DNA of 64,000 nucleotides from Psococerastis gibbosa (taxonomy: Eukaryota > Arthropoda > Insecta > Psocodea > Psocidae), in the NCBI GenBank assembly GCA_963971405.1, contig OZ020490.1, positions 20,485,464 through 20,549,463 of the forward strand, read 5' to 3'. A program made the position numbers and the translations under genes. Numbering within the stretch: the first letter of the stretch is position 1; the number at the start of each line of letters is the position of its first letter. Below the pieces are notes generated by a model that was not told the DNA's origin, did no database searches, and was given only the letters and a program-made list of their open reading frames with translations. Below are positions 10,066-20,939 of the stretch, in pieces.

Positions 10066-10556
10066 TTTGAGAGTAGGAACCAAAACCCATTAGTTTTATT
10101 TAAATAAGACTTTATGGTTTACTGACTTACTGGTAGATGCCTTTGACGGGAAACGACGCTATTATCGTTTTGGAGATTAATTATTTTATCGACGAATTAG
10201 TATTTCTGTATATAAGCTAAGAATATATATAAAATGAAAACCGAATTAGCATAGTTTTTAACTGAAGCATCGAAGCCTTTAACAGTATATTAAATGATAG
10301 ACTGTATTTTCAATCAGTTTGGTTTTTAGGTATGAGTCTACCATGTTCGTCTTCGTGAAAAGTGAGGTTAAGAAACCGTCTTGGTTTAGATTATAATGAT
10401 GTATAGGCCGGTACTGTGTAAGTACGGTAATATAACTGTATTACTTTTATTATATGATGTAGTAAATTTTAACGCAATACTTTTTTCGGTATGAGTTAGC
10501 TGCTAGGGGTGTTCACATGCACGTGCAAAAGTGATAGATGTTGACTTGTTTGTTCT

Positions 10557-10730
10557 AATACTAAGCCAACCGAGAGGAGTTAGGGCTATAAAGCCCTCTC
10601 TTACACTCAACTAGGTAAGCCCGGGACCACCTGCTTTAAATGCCCTCCCAAGCATGGCCAGAAAATGTAGCAAGTGTGGTACACAAACCAACAGCCTTTC
10701 GGGTGAGAGCCGGGTCTGTACCACTACTCC
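10557..10730 (-). repeat. tRNA-derived SINE-like repeat, minus copy
   Basis: The reverse complement begins with a tRNA-like A box (TAGTGGTACAGAC) and degenerate B box (GGTTTGTGTACC), followed by the same tail as the plus copy at 38379-38544 (GGGCTTTATAGCCCTAACTC and GGTTGGC). Two similar copies in opposite orientations define the family. Confidence 0.7.
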
Positions 10731-10984
10731 ATATGTCCTGTTTTATGTTGGTTATTTATTCACTTTTTTATTTTATCCATTTGACTAGTGCTATATGAGT
10801 GCTCCTATTGGCTCAATGGAAAAACCCGTCACTAAGAAAATAATGACTTACAAGAGAGTCTGATTTAGCAATAATGACATGTAACGCAACTTCGGCCGGG
10901 ATCAGGGCAATACCAGGGCTCCGCGAGTTGCCCGCCGTCCGCCATATTAATAATGTAAATTTACTTTCTGTAAAACAATAGATA

Positions 10985-11345
10985 TTGACTTCGATGGCTA
11001 GGTGGTAACGTGCTTGTACTTGTGCGAATCTCTACACGCCATGCTATCGAAGACGTGTCGTAACTATCGGCTTCGATGGCAAGGTGGTAGCGTGCTTGTA
11101 CTTGTGCGAGTCTCTGCGCGCGCTATGCGATCGGAGACGTGTCGTAGCCCAGCACAGGTATTAATTTACTCATTGAGGCGACTGAAGAGGTCATCCGGAT
11201 ACATTCATTAAATTGTTTGTCTGCGATTAAACTTTAAAAAAAAAAAAAACAGTGCATTTATTAATTTACTTACTGGGACAACTGCAGAGATCAATCGGAT
11301 ACACTCCTTAAATTGTTTGAATGCGAATAACCCTTAAAATCAAAC
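10985..11345 (+). repeat. Composite repeat: two tRNA-like units, poly-A and a repeated 78-bp tail
   Basis: Two units of about 83 bp share CTTCGATGGC, GGTGGTA.CGTGCTTGTAC and GAGACGTGTCGTA. They are followed by a 78-bp block, an A-run at about 11237-11249 and a second copy of the block (about 11262-11338). A related fragment in reverse orientation lies near 31630-31680. Probably SINE-derived. Confidence 0.5.
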
Positions 11346-12012
11346 TACCGTACTTTACTCTTCGAAATAGTGTATCAAGAAAAAATCCCTTTCGGCTCTG
11401 GCCGATCAGGAGTGACAGATTCCGCAGACCCTGCTTTTCCTCTACACTACCTACGCTATGTATGTAATAACAAATAAAAAATACATCATTATTTTCCCGA
11501 CCACAACATCAACACACAAAACACTCTAGTGTTCCAAATTTCGAACCACAATGCCGACTATGAACTTTCATTTATCAAATTATTTTCACTTTGACTGGAT
11601 GCCATCTTAAAATGGTTGATTTGTCGTAAAACGTGTTGATTAACATTATCGTAGATAATAATACGGACTTTCAGTCAAATTTTAATTCATTCCTCTGCGA
11701 CCAATATTAACTGAGATATGAATTATATAAGGTTTCAATCGGCCGCCATCTTGTAACTAAATAGTAGATCTAGCTGGTTAACGAACTCGATCAAGACATT
11801 TGCATGATCAATTTTTGTGAGAAGTTTCATCAAAATCGGATAATATTTACGGAAGTTATTTGAGTGTTTCCTAAAATTTACATACTGTATACATATAACA
11901 TTTTGAACGGAGGGTGGTTTTAGGCTCAGGGGTCATGAAATGATAAGTTGTGAAGAAAATTTCCGAAAGTTGAACATTGGTCGCCATCTCAATAGGTAGA
12001 TAAATCTCCCTA
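11346..12012 (+). repeat. Dispersed repeat family R2, long copy
   Basis: Contains TCGGCCGCCATCTTG, GAACTCGATCAAGACATTTG, AACGGAGGGTGGTTTTAGGC and GGTCGCCATCTCAATAG, repeated in the same order at 12770-13085 and in reverse at 30055-30480 and 43770-44440. No coding capacity or terminal repeat was recognised. Confidence 0.7.
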
Positions 12013-12770
12013 AAATCATACCTCGAGACCATTTTTTATATTTGGGGCTTACTCAATTTGGAGAGTTACATTGTAGTATTATATGGAGAGGTTTTATTCT
12101 CAAAAAATTCCAAAAAAACTTATAAAAAAATTATTTCTCAAAAACGGCTCCAACAATTTCTGTTAAATTCACGCATATATTGTAGTCGTCTTTAATGTTG
12201 ACAAAATGCGGGGGGTCGCTTGCCCCTTGATAGTTTGCTTCTGGGGGTAAAAAAATAAAAATAACTAAATTTTAATGAAAAATGAAATGAAATGAAATGA
12301 AAATACGACTTTATTGTAAACAAAACAAAAGGCGAACAATAAGACTATAAAGTCTTGTTTTCATGCTAACCTTAAAAACCAGAAAAAAAAAACATTGTGA
12401 ACTATTATAACTTAATTAAAATTAAATAGAGAAGAAGGAAACAGAGGAGTAGTAAAAAAGAAGGATAAAAGATATAGGGGGGGGGGGGGGAAATCCATTG
12501 TCATCACCATTACAGGACCGGAGAGAGTCTAAGCGTTATCCAAGATATACTGTTTAATTATTTTCTTAAAGCTACTGAGTGAATGAAAAATAGAGAGTGA
12601 ATAAAAAATACTTTTTCTGCGAAACCTTTCTATCGATGATTTCTACCTTCAGTCATGTTTCAGGTGTTAAATTAAGTAACAAAACCGGACAGGTTACTTT
12701 CCCAAAAAACCATTTGGTTTTGTGAAAAAAAAATGTTATTTTCAAAAAATGATAGAAAATTCACAGTTCC
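12013..12770 (+). repeat. Dispersed repeat family R1, copy a, itself interrupted
   Basis: R1 blocks (AATCATACCTCGAGACC, TTGCCCCTTGATAGTTTG, CCTTTCTATCGATGATTTC, ACCGGACAGGTTACTTTCCC) sit inside R2. At about 12283-12590 R1 is interrupted by a further insertion. Other R1 copies: 18120-18680, 22160-22770, 23810-24420, 39900-40760 and 41290-42010. Confidence 0.65.
12283..12590 (-). mobile_element. Probable LINE 3' end inserted in R1
   Basis: On the minus strand this ends with an AATAAAG signal and then (ATTTC)n repeats. The R1 motif AATGAAAAAT occurs on both sides, as a possible target duplication. It also contains a 12-G run at about 12478. No coding sequence is seen. Confidence 0.4.
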
Positions 12771-13085
12771 AAATTTCGAATCACAATGCCGACTGTGGAC
12801 TTTACTTATCAAATTATTTTCACTTAGACTGAACGCCATCCTAAAATGGTTGATTTGTCGTAAAAAGTGTTGATTACCATTATCGTAGAAATAACACTGG
12901 CTTTCAGTCAGATATTAATTCATTCCTCTGCGACATACATACATACTGTATATAGGCCTATATAACATTTTGAACGGAGGGTGGTTTTAGGCTCAGGGGG
13001 TCATGAAATGATAAGTTGTGAATAAATGTCAGGAGGTCGAACATTGGTCGCCATCTCAATAGGCAGATGAATCTCCCTAAAAATC
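12771..13085 (+). repeat. Dispersed repeat family R2, shortened copy
   Basis: Begins at the same TTCCAAATTTCGAA block as the 11.5 kb copy and jumps from the middle to GAACGGAGGGTGGTTTTAGG, so it has an internal deletion of about 300 bp. Confidence 0.6.
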
Positions 13086-13129
13086 TGTCTTTTAATTAAG
13101 TAGTATATCATAACTTACTATTCATAAGG

Positions 13130-13720
13130 TAGGCTACTATGTAATATAAATGAAATTTCTCCGATAACTTTTAGGTAAGAATTAAATTTATATTGTTTTG
13201 AAAGTACAGAAGTAACGGACAATTATAACGCTTACCATAAAACTTTACTATAGAATATGCGAGCTTGAAAACACAGGAAATTTATAATGTGTTCAATGTG
13301 GTATCAGTGTTACTATATAGGCTTATGTAAAGCTTTCGGATCCTTAGGATGCAATGCCATTTTCAGTGCCAAACTTCTGCCTAGGAATAGGCTAGGTCTC
13401 TATAATTGGGGTGGATCTGCAAGGAAATCGTTTAAAATTTTAATAAAAACCGAACTAGGCCTATTGTAGTTCACAAGGAACACAATAACACCGCTTTCAA
13501 AATCGAGAGCTGGATCCGCCGCTTGATTGCAGCTAGAAGCATGGCCGTTACCAGAGGGGGTCCGGACCCCACCCCCCATATACGTCAGACGGATCCCCCG
13601 CGAAATAAATTTCTGGCTACGGCCCTGGCTAGAGACAATGTTTTTGGACTTGCGAAGGGTTTCCCGCTACCGCATGGTACCATGGATTTGGTTAGATGCA
13701 CACATGTTATTATATATATA
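13130..13720. repeat. Left part of duplicated unit C (paralogous to 23440-23820)
   Basis: Blocks such as GGATCTGCAAGGAAATCGTT and GAGCTGGATCC.CCGCTTGAT recur in the same order downstream of gene B. The segment belongs to the tandem duplication that produced genes B and C. Confidence 0.7.
13540..13627. mobile_element. Short hAT-like MITE remnant
   Basis: Ends CATGGCCGTTACCAG and CTGGCTACGGCCCTG are imperfect inverted repeats, flanked by GCTAGAAG and GCTAGAGA (6 of 8 matching). The paralogous site near 23790 lacks the element and reads GCTAGAGCTAGGCAATG, which supports insertion. Confidence 0.6.
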
Positions 13721-13901
13721 AATAAGAAGCTCTGTCATCTTGCTGGGGCAAAATGAGCTATCGCAGCCATTCTGAGGTTGTTGTTTCCCCCCCCCCCCCC
13801 CATAATTCGCCTTATTATTACAAATTGTGCATATATGGGCTAATTGGAAGAGTGGGCCTCGCCCACATGGAAAATAAAGACAATTTTCTTTCTTGCTTTC
13901 T

Positions 13902-14204
13902 TTATTCTTTATAATATATAGATAGGCTATCGTTTGTTCCACACGCTCCAGGTAGATACATATTCAACTTTTTTTTAGGCTTGTAGTCATATTTCGGAGT
14001 AGGATACGTATGTATATACTTGCCTAGATCTTCGATCGTACTTGTTGCAGTCCTGTAGATATCAACAGCGAATATGACAGCCTCATAAATGAGCGATAAG
14101 TATTTGATTTTGGTGGTAAATTTGTATACAGAAGAGGAGTAAATAAGTTCTAATGCGAAGCAAGTGATAAAAAGGCCAATTCCCACTACGTAAAGTATAA
14201 AGAA
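13902..14204 (-). CDS. Tetraspan gene C, exon 3 (helices 3-4 and extended tail)
   Basis: Acceptor CATGTATTTCTTGCAG precedes TTC-TTT; 100 codons and a stop, phase 0. Helix 3 begins F-F-I-L-Y-V-V-G-I-G-L-F-I; helix 4 includes Y-E-A-V-I-F-A-V-D-I-Y. Unlike paralogs A and B, the frame continues about 40 residues past helix 4 into a basic, Tyr- and Lys-rich tail ending Y-K-E. The whole protein is 13 + 53 + 100 = 166 residues. Gene B's DNA after its stop is homologous to this tail but out of frame. Confidence 0.75.
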   Translation of the reverse strand, partial: FFILYVVGIGLFITCFALELIYSSSVYKFTTKIKYLSLIYEAVIFAVDIYRTATSTIEDLGKYIHTYPTPKYDYKPKKKLNMYLPGACGTNDSLSIYYKE

Positions 14205-14959
14205 CTGCAAGAAATACATGATTGAATACATGATGAATACTGATGATTATTAATTTACGGGACGTCGTAATTTATTTATGTAGCACGTGCCATTCGTTCC
14301 CACACGATTGATTTTGCCCTCAGACAAGACCTCAGAGATCTATGTTAGGCTGAAAATCTATAAATTTCTGTTAAATTGAAAGGAACCTGAATTAGGTTAA
14401 ATGCATTGGTAGGAATTTTCATCTCCATTCAGTACCTACCTTAAAAGGAAACAGCACGATAAAAAACCTACTGTATCTCAATAGTCAATGTGCTAAACAT
14501 ACGTGTACCGTAATAAAAAAGAAGTTACTTAATAGGTCTTATGCTTCCTGAAAATTAATATTTCTCTTGGCCTGGATACAAGCAAGTGTGCTTATTTTGA
14601 ACCCAAAGGGAAAGACATATAACAATTTTCCACCTATTATAAACATGATTAGATTAGAGAATAAAACTTCTCAGTTGAAATAACAATTGCTGAAATTAAT
14701 TCTGATGTGATTTGTTTAGCTGAATCAGCACTAAAAAAGATGAAATAAATCATTTCTTTTTTAAGTGGATATCAGTTTGCAATGGGTATTATCGCACTAC
14801 GCACCTGGAAGGGGTGGTGGTATTGGGGTGTTTACATTGCTGCTAGCATGTAGTAAACCAGTCGATGTGAGCAAGTATTGTACTCGACAAATTCTGTGAG
14901 ACTAGTGGCATTGAATATTTGTAAATGGCAATATGTATTTAATTCTGTGATCCGTTTTC

Positions 14960-15824
14960 CATTGGCATAAATTCACAAAATACCTGGGGGGGGGGGGTGG
15001 CTTTAGGACCCCAAAAGAAAAAAACTGATAAATGGGCCCAAATTAGTGAGGTCTTACTCATATAATGCCCTGGAGAAAGGGAGGGGGGCGGCGGTCTCCC
15101 CCGGAGAACGAAAAATTGATGAATAGGACTAAATTAGTGAGGTTTTACGCATTTTGCAAGCAGTACAGTTAGGGTTTTACCGACAAATCAACCTACCACT
15201 GAGGGGGGGGGGGGGCGGGGGTCTCTTTCGAAGAAATGTTTTGAAAAATAAGTCTGAAATATTGGGGTTTTAAGAATTTAGAGTAATATATTTTTGTGAA
15301 AGTACTTGGTCAATTAATATGTTGATTTTTTCATGATGTCTTTCATGTGAAATAAGCATACCAAGAATTAATTTCCCTTTCGATATTGTGGATACTATAC
15401 CTTTCACCTCCATAACGTCTTTGTCACCTGAAATCCTGGGGGGGGGGCTACGGGTGCTTCTGGGGACCATAGCCCAGGACCCCCCTATTTACGCCAATGT
15501 CTGCAAGCAGCAGTACAATTGAGATATTGTAACGACGAATCAACCTACCGTTGAGGGGGTCTCCCCCGGAGAAAAATTTGAAGAAAAAAATAGCTCTGAA
15601 GTATTGGGGTTTTAAGCATTTTGAGTAATATATTTTTTGTGAAAGTACTTGGTTAATATGTTGATTTTTTTCATGTAAAATAAGCATACTAAGATTTAAT
15701 TTCCCTTCCGTTATTGTGGATACTATGCCTTTAGTTTCCATAACGTCTTTGTCACCAAAACTCCTGGGGGGGGGGGGGCTGCGGGTGGACCTGAGTGGGG
15801 CTAAGCCCCCTATTTACGGCAATG
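14960..15824. mobile_element. hAT-like non-autonomous transposon, 865 bp
   Basis: Ends CATTGGCATAAAT and ATTTACGGCAATG are inverted repeats, and the element is flanked by the perfect 8-bp target duplication CCGTTTTC (14952-14959 and 15825-15832). The interior has partial tandem copies of one module (AGTGAGG.TTTTACGCATTTTG, GTGAAAGTACTTGGT, ATAACGTCTTTGTCACC), each ending in a long G-run. No transposase frame. Same family as 42500-43214. Confidence 0.9.
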
Positions 15825-15980
15825 CCGTTTTCTACGGTGGATGCTGGAAACTCTAGCTATTAAATATTCTTAGAGTATCTTAATTGGAGGCTCAAACATA
15901 AGATTCATTGCGAAATGATTACAAGTATGATTATAAGCTCCGAAAGAGGGCGATACGAAATCTCTGCGGTGGTCTGCCTA
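15571..15980. repeat. 410-bp segment duplicated at 20529-20938
   Basis: Covers the right third of the 14960 element, its right target duplication and 148 bp beyond. It appears identical to 20529-20938, including a run of 13 G. Confidence 0.9.
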
Positions 15981-15999
15981 GAGTCGCATAATGGCTAGG

Positions 16000-16940
16000 G
16001 TTGCCAACGTTTTTTTTTAAACGTAAAACATAGAATTTGAATAGGCATTTTAAGGCAAAAAAAAATATAGTAGCCTACGGTACCCATACATCAGACAAAA
16101 ATATATAGTATGCGTCATTTTTATTAGGAAATTAAAGTACGGTACCTATGCTTCAAATTTAATGCACGTATAGCTTGATAAGGTAATGTTTTCTGCAATT
16201 TAAAAGAGTGTTTCCCTTAATTAATTCACACTTCTCATCTTTGAGCAACTGGATGTGTTTGCCCCTTAAATACTGCCCGGGCTTCACTTCATTAGTACTG
16301 ATCTTATATCAGGTTAATATAAACCAACATATTAAATTAGTGGGATGCTTTGTTTCTCGTCTCCCTATTATTATTATATGTTTTGGAGGTGTGCATCTTT
16401 GTAAAGAGGCCTAGGCTAGGCGACACTCATGCCTATCTACAATAGATGGTACGGTACTATATACAGTATATGGGGCAGGGATAGCCTTACGATCCTATAC
16501 GATCCTATTACGAACATATAGATATATGAGGGTACACCAGCCTACATGTGTTAAATACTAACAAGGGCTGCCTAAGGAACATTAGTGAGGTGGAAGAAAT
16601 GGCTAAAAACTAAAGAGACACCTATATATACCATATATATATACATAGAGCAATAATGCTTGTTTGTGGAGACAGCCAATGTTATTCTCATGATTCTCAG
16701 ATATTACAATACTAAAACCACTATACCGACAACTCTGATATATATTCATATTGCTTTAGGCTATTTTTTTTTTAGTGTTTCATTCATATATTTATGATTG
16801 TGTTTTAGTTTGTAGACCGCCTATTGTTTTCATTTTAATGAATCTGTACAGAGATATTATTATTCAAACACGCTTGGCTACATATTTGGAAAGCTCTGCA
16901 GTTTTTGAAGTGATATACGATATACTTATTCTAATGCGAC
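16000..16940. other. Intron sequence, nothing recognised
   Basis: AT-rich with short TATA-like microsatellites near 16625-16650; no exon or repeat could be assigned. Confidence 0.3.
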
Positions 16941-16949
16941 TTCCAAGTT

Positions 16950-17033
16950 CCAACAAGGCATATGAGTGGGGCTCGAACGCATGCGCGTAGTACACCGGTA
17001 CCTGTTACAGGCCAGCGCGAGCGTTAGCAACCA
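16950..17033 (-). repeat. tRNA-derived SINE head, minus strand
   Basis: The reverse complement has a D-arm/A-box-like TGGTTGCTAACGCTCGCGC, an anticodon-arm-like CCTGTAACAGG hairpin and a B-box GCGTTCGAGCCCC. The acceptor stem is not convincing, so a SINE head or tRNA relic rather than a working tRNA gene. Confidence 0.45.
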
Positions 17034-17792
17034 GTAGCGTCTAGCGTCCAACTGTCCAAGGTCCAATCCAATATTCCAATCCAAGAGGGAGAGATAAGTA
17101 TCATTTCTTCCGCGCGGAGGGACTCCACGCATGCACTAATTTTGTAATTGCGTCCTCCAGAACGGTAGCGAAGGCCACATACTGAATAGGCCTATATCAC
17201 ACAAGATATAAAGAGAGAAAACCCCTACTGCACGAAAAACCAAGAACAAGTAAAACTAAAAATACAGCGCAATACAAGGCACTCTCTATCTATAATGATC
17301 TGCCCAGAAACTTGAAGGATGGTAAAAGCCTACGAGTATTTATAACCAAAGCTTCCCAGCACTTGAATCTCTTTTAAGAATATGTAATTTTCAACTCCCC
17401 CCCCCCTCCCCTTCCAATAAGATTCCATTCATTCATTTACTTATTTCAATTCTTTTCAATATTAAACTAATCAGCACCAAGGACAATTTTATTGAGTGCA
17501 CTGTGAACTTTTAGAAAATAAGCAACTAACCTAACCTAACGTAATCTTTAATTAACTTTATTTTTAAGCTTGACTAACATCCCTTTAACTAGCCACGCAC
17601 GGCCTTGGCCTGTGGCAATACCTATGTATCACTATGTAATGTTTATGGGACTGAATAAATATAATAATAATAATAATAATCAAAATGTAGAAGAACAGTT
17701 TTTTATGGGATGTCACCTACGATCAATATTTCCTGTGTTATAATTTAACTATGTACAAAAATCTCTGAAAATAGTAGGTATAGGCTACTTAC

Positions 17793-17951
17793 AATCACTT
17801 TAGGAATGGGTGGCCACTTGAAAAGCATTCCCAATAAAATGGCACCAACGATAATGATATAACTTATGATAGTTGTCCTGCATATAATGATTGTAGTCCG
17901 ATCAGGGCTAGGGTAGTATTCAGTTATGCACAAGCTCAATGAAGCAATGAA
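17793..17951 (-). CDS. Tetraspan gene C, exon 2 (helices 1-2)
   Basis: 53 codons between TCTCCTTCCCAG and GTAAGT, both phase 0. It holds the end of helix 1 (F-I-A-S-L-S-L-C-I), a short polar extracellular loop, helix 2 (S-Y-I-I-I-V-G-A-I-L-L-G-M-L-F) and the strongly conserved F-K-W-P-P-I turn shared with gene B. The nucleotide match with gene B is highest over the second half, suggesting constraint or gene conversion. Confidence 0.78.
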
Positions 17952-18119
17952 CTGGGAAGGAGAAAGAAGTTAGTTATAACTGCAGCACATCAATATGAAT
18001 TTTATCTAAATTAGTCAATTTCTTATAAGTTAATATAATAGGCTATATATGTTTACATTTAAAATGGCATATGAGTTAAGAAACCTACGAGTAGCCTATA
18101 GTGTTCATCCCCTGGTGTA

Positions 18120-18680
18120 TTATTGCTTTCCAATTTATACATAGTATAAGGAAAGTTTTGCGACAAAAATAATAAATATTAATAATAAAATTTTCGATTG
18201 CGAGATTTCAACAGGTTTACATGTTATGAGGTCCCAGGAACCCCCCCTCCCCTCAAAAAAAAAATGGTTTTTACGCAATGTCTGTCACTGTGGCTCTTCA
18301 TCGATTTCCGGGCAAACGACTCATTCAATTTTGATGAAATTCGATATGTTTAGGTTCACAAAAATCATACCTCGGGACCATTTTTTTTATTTGGGGCTAG
18401 CTCAATTTCGGGTGGTTTTATTTTCAAAAAACTAAAAAAAAAAAGTCTAAAAAAATTATTTCTCAAAAACGGCTCCAACGATTTCTTTTACATTCACATA
18501 GGTCTATATTATATTGTATTAATGTTAACAAAACGATGGTCGCTTGCCTCTTGATATATGGTTTGCTTCTGGGAGTGAAAAAATAAAAACAACTCAATTT
18601 TCATGAGAAAAAAAAAGACTAAAATATAATTTTTCTGCGGAGCCTTTCTATGGATGAATTCTACCTTCAGGTATGTTTTA
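18120..18680 (+). repeat. Dispersed repeat family R1, copy b
   Basis: Begins with the hairpin TTGCTTTCCAATTTATAC...GTATAAGGAAAG and runs to CCTTTCTATGGATGAATTC. Lies in gene C intron 1. Confidence 0.65.
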
Positions 18681-18784
18681 TAGGTGTTAAATAGAGTATT
18701 AGAGCCTATTGGTCTGCTCTTTCTAGAATATGCAATCCCATCGAACAATTCAGTGCTTTGGGATAAAGAGGATACCTATCCAAC

Positions 18785-18830
18785 GTCGTAGCCAGAGGGG
18801 GGTCCACCCCCCCCCCCCAACCCGAAATTT
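18785..18830 (+). repeat. hAT-like MITE end fragment with C-run
   Basis: CGTCGTAGCCAGAGGGGGGT followed by a long C-run matches the ends of the elements at 13540 and 36514. The partner end is not visible. Confidence 0.4.
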
Positions 18831-19084
18831 ATCAGCGTACACTAGTTATAGATTGGAGTTTTTAGTATATAGTTGTAAATATAGATTGCTGGGGTACAGG
18901 AAAGAAGCCTCCCCGAAGATCGCTTTTTATACACGTGGTATAAAAACCGTGGAAAAAAAAACCGATCGGCAAAGTGAAAACATCTAGTGGCTAATCCTTT
19001 CACCACTGTGACCAAAGACGACCTTTGGGTGTGCATCGAACATGGTGTCAGGTTAGAAATAAGAATACTGCGAACCAGCTGGAA

Positions 19085-19500
19085 TTTTTAATAGTCACAC
19101 AATCAAGTGGTTTACTGATGGCTCTAGGCTAGGACGTACAAAACCAAGATCAGGCCTTGGTGTCTTCGGTCCTGGGGTTAAATATCTGGAATCACTTGGG
19201 GAGAAAACTACAGTATATACCAACTACAGTATACCTCTCTGGGCTTTGCAACTAGAATGGACATCAGACTAACATAGGTGTCAGAGAGTCTATAGAGCGT
19301 GCAGATTCTGCAATAAAGGAACGGAGGACCCCGAGCACATCCTCCTTCACTGCTGCGATGTAATCGCACGAAGAAGAGTGCTTGGGAAGCTCGCAGCTAC
19401 ATGTAAAAGACCTCCTGCTTCTAAACCCCCTCAAGATCCTGGCTCTCATGAAGGATATAGGCCTCAAAGAAGTGAAGCTATGTAGATACTTTGTTTTAGG
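19085..19500 (+). mobile_element. LINE fragment: RNase H domain and zinc-binding tail, degenerate
   Basis: The plus strand reads K-W-F-T-D-G-S-R-L-G near 19105, an RNase H start with its catalytic Asp, then G-L-G-V-F-G-P-G-V. Further on, in another frame, comes C-R-F-C-N-K-G-T-E-D-P-E-H-I-L-L-H-C (from about 19298), the zinc-binding C-terminus common in RNase H-bearing LINEs. Frameshifts and missing sequence between them make it dead. It sits in gene C intron 1. Confidence 0.8.
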
Positions 19501-19811
19501 GGGCACAATAGGCCCAATAGGCTTAAGTGCACATAGGTAACACCCTGCGTATATACCCCATTTAAATATATATATATATATAGGCCTATATATTGATTGA
19601 CGTTACCTCCCATCAGATGAAAAAAGTTTGGTTGCGGCCATATAGTGATATCGAGGGATCCGAAATTTAACCATTGGAAAATTCGACCGGTTCTTTTATT
19701 ATTTTATAATCATAAGTTTTAATTGTGGTGGATGTTTACAGATTTCATACACATAGGCCTACAGGATAAGTATAGGTATTCGAAATTAGACTATTAAAAA
19801 AATTCAGGACT

Positions 19812-19880
19812 TAAAATGGTAGGATTCGAACCCACGGTCAATGCCTTGCTGGGGCATCGGTGTCTTAACCGCTGATGGTT
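19812..19880 (-). repeat. tRNA-derived SINE-like unit in gene C intron 1
   Basis: The reverse complement contains AGCGGTTAAGACACCGATGC and a good B box (GGGTTCGAATCC). A recognisably homologous unit sits at the matching place in gene B intron 1 (25857-25920), so it predates the gene duplication. Confidence 0.6.
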
Positions 19881-20117
19881 ATATAACGAGTAGGTTACCT
19901 ATTCCACATAATAAGTTAATTCAATGTCAGTATTATACGCTGTACCATATATATAATGTATATATGTAATATAATTAAGCATAACCTACTGTAAGTAATC
20001 TTGAGGTAGGCTACCTAGATCAACCCATTCAGAACAGAGCACGGTAGTATTGAGCTGAGGTCAGGTTAGGTTACAGACAGTGCACAGTAAAGTTTATATA
20101 CTGAAATTTAAACTTAC

Positions 20118-20156
20118 AAGTTCCAAACCTCTTAATTTTGGAATATCAAGTTTCAT
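20118..20156 (-). CDS. Tetraspan gene C, exon 1 (start codon)
   Basis: ATG at 20156 followed by 13 codons (M-K-L-D-I-P-K-L-R-G-L-E-L) and the donor GTAAGT. Recognised by alignment with gene B exon 1, whose flanking intron is homologous (TACTGAAATTTAAACTTAC in both). The exon ends in phase 0, and its last hydrophobic residues begin helix 1. Genes A-C encode small four-helix proteins of the size and topology of arthropod snakeskin (septate junction) and MARVEL-like proteins; a precise family was not established. Confidence 0.7.
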
Positions 20157-20363
20157 TTTTTAATTTGCCAGATATATCACACATTAATTTATCGGGCTTC
20201 GGCTTTTACCCGTATAAATTCATTTTTCTTTCTATTATTTTTCCTTGCATACAACTATTTACGTTCTCTAAAAATGTATATTTTGCGGTAAATAAACAAA
20301 ATTAAAACACCGTTGTTTCGGAAGCAAGTGCGGACCTACTTGTACTGTAGGTGCGTATTTTGT

Positions 20364-20510
20364 AAGGTGCCCATTCCACATACGTACAACGTCAATGAAA
20401 ATTATGAAATTGAAGGTGGTAGCAGAATTTTTAGTATGTCTTTAATGTCTGCTACCACCTTCAATTTCATAATTTTCATTGACGTTGTACGTATGTGGAA
20501 TGGGCGCCTT
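20364..20510. mobile_element. Foldback MITE, copy M2 (near-perfect palindrome)
   Basis: AAGGTGCCCATTCCACATAC pairs with GTATGTGGAATGGGCGCCTT, and the arms are identical for more than 60 bp up to a small loop, with TGGTAGCAGA/TCTGCTACCA at the inner end. It is inserted in the upstream part of duplicated unit C; the paralogous site near 26430 lacks it. Confidence 0.88.
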
Positions 20511-20528
20511 AAAGAGCCTCACTCATCA

Positions 20529-20938
20529 GAAAAATTTGAAGAAAAAAATAGCTCTGAAGTATTGGGGTTTTAAGCATTTTGAGTAATATATTTTTTGTGA
20601 AAGTACTTGGTTAATATGTTGATTTTTTTCATGTAAAATAAGCATACTAAGATTTAATTTCCCTTCCGTTATTGTGGATACTATGCCTTTAGTTTCCATA
20701 ACGTCTTTGTCACCAAAACTCCTGGGGGGGGGGGGGCTGCGGGTGGACCTGAGTGGGGCTAAGCCCCCTATTTACGGCAATGCCGTTTTCTACGGTGGAT
20801 GCTGGAAACTCTAGCTATTAAATATTCTTAGAGTATCTTAATTGGAGGCTCAAACATAAGATTCATTGCGAAATGATTACAAGTATGATTATAAGCTCCG
20901 AAAGAGGGCGATACGAAATCTCTGCGGTGGTCTGCCTA
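20529..20938. repeat. 410-bp segmental copy of 15571-15980
   Basis: Carries one end of a hAT-like element together with its target duplication and outside flank, so it arose by copying genomic DNA and not by transposition. Confidence 0.9.
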
Positions 20939-20939
20939 A

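Larger units (their letters stand above)
14205..17792 (-). other. Gene C intron 2, enlarged by repeats
   Basis: 3588 bp between GTAAGT and TTGCAG, against 187 bp for the equivalent intron in gene B. It contains the hAT-like element at 14960-15824, a tRNA-like unit at 16950-17033 and other repeats. Confidence 0.7.
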
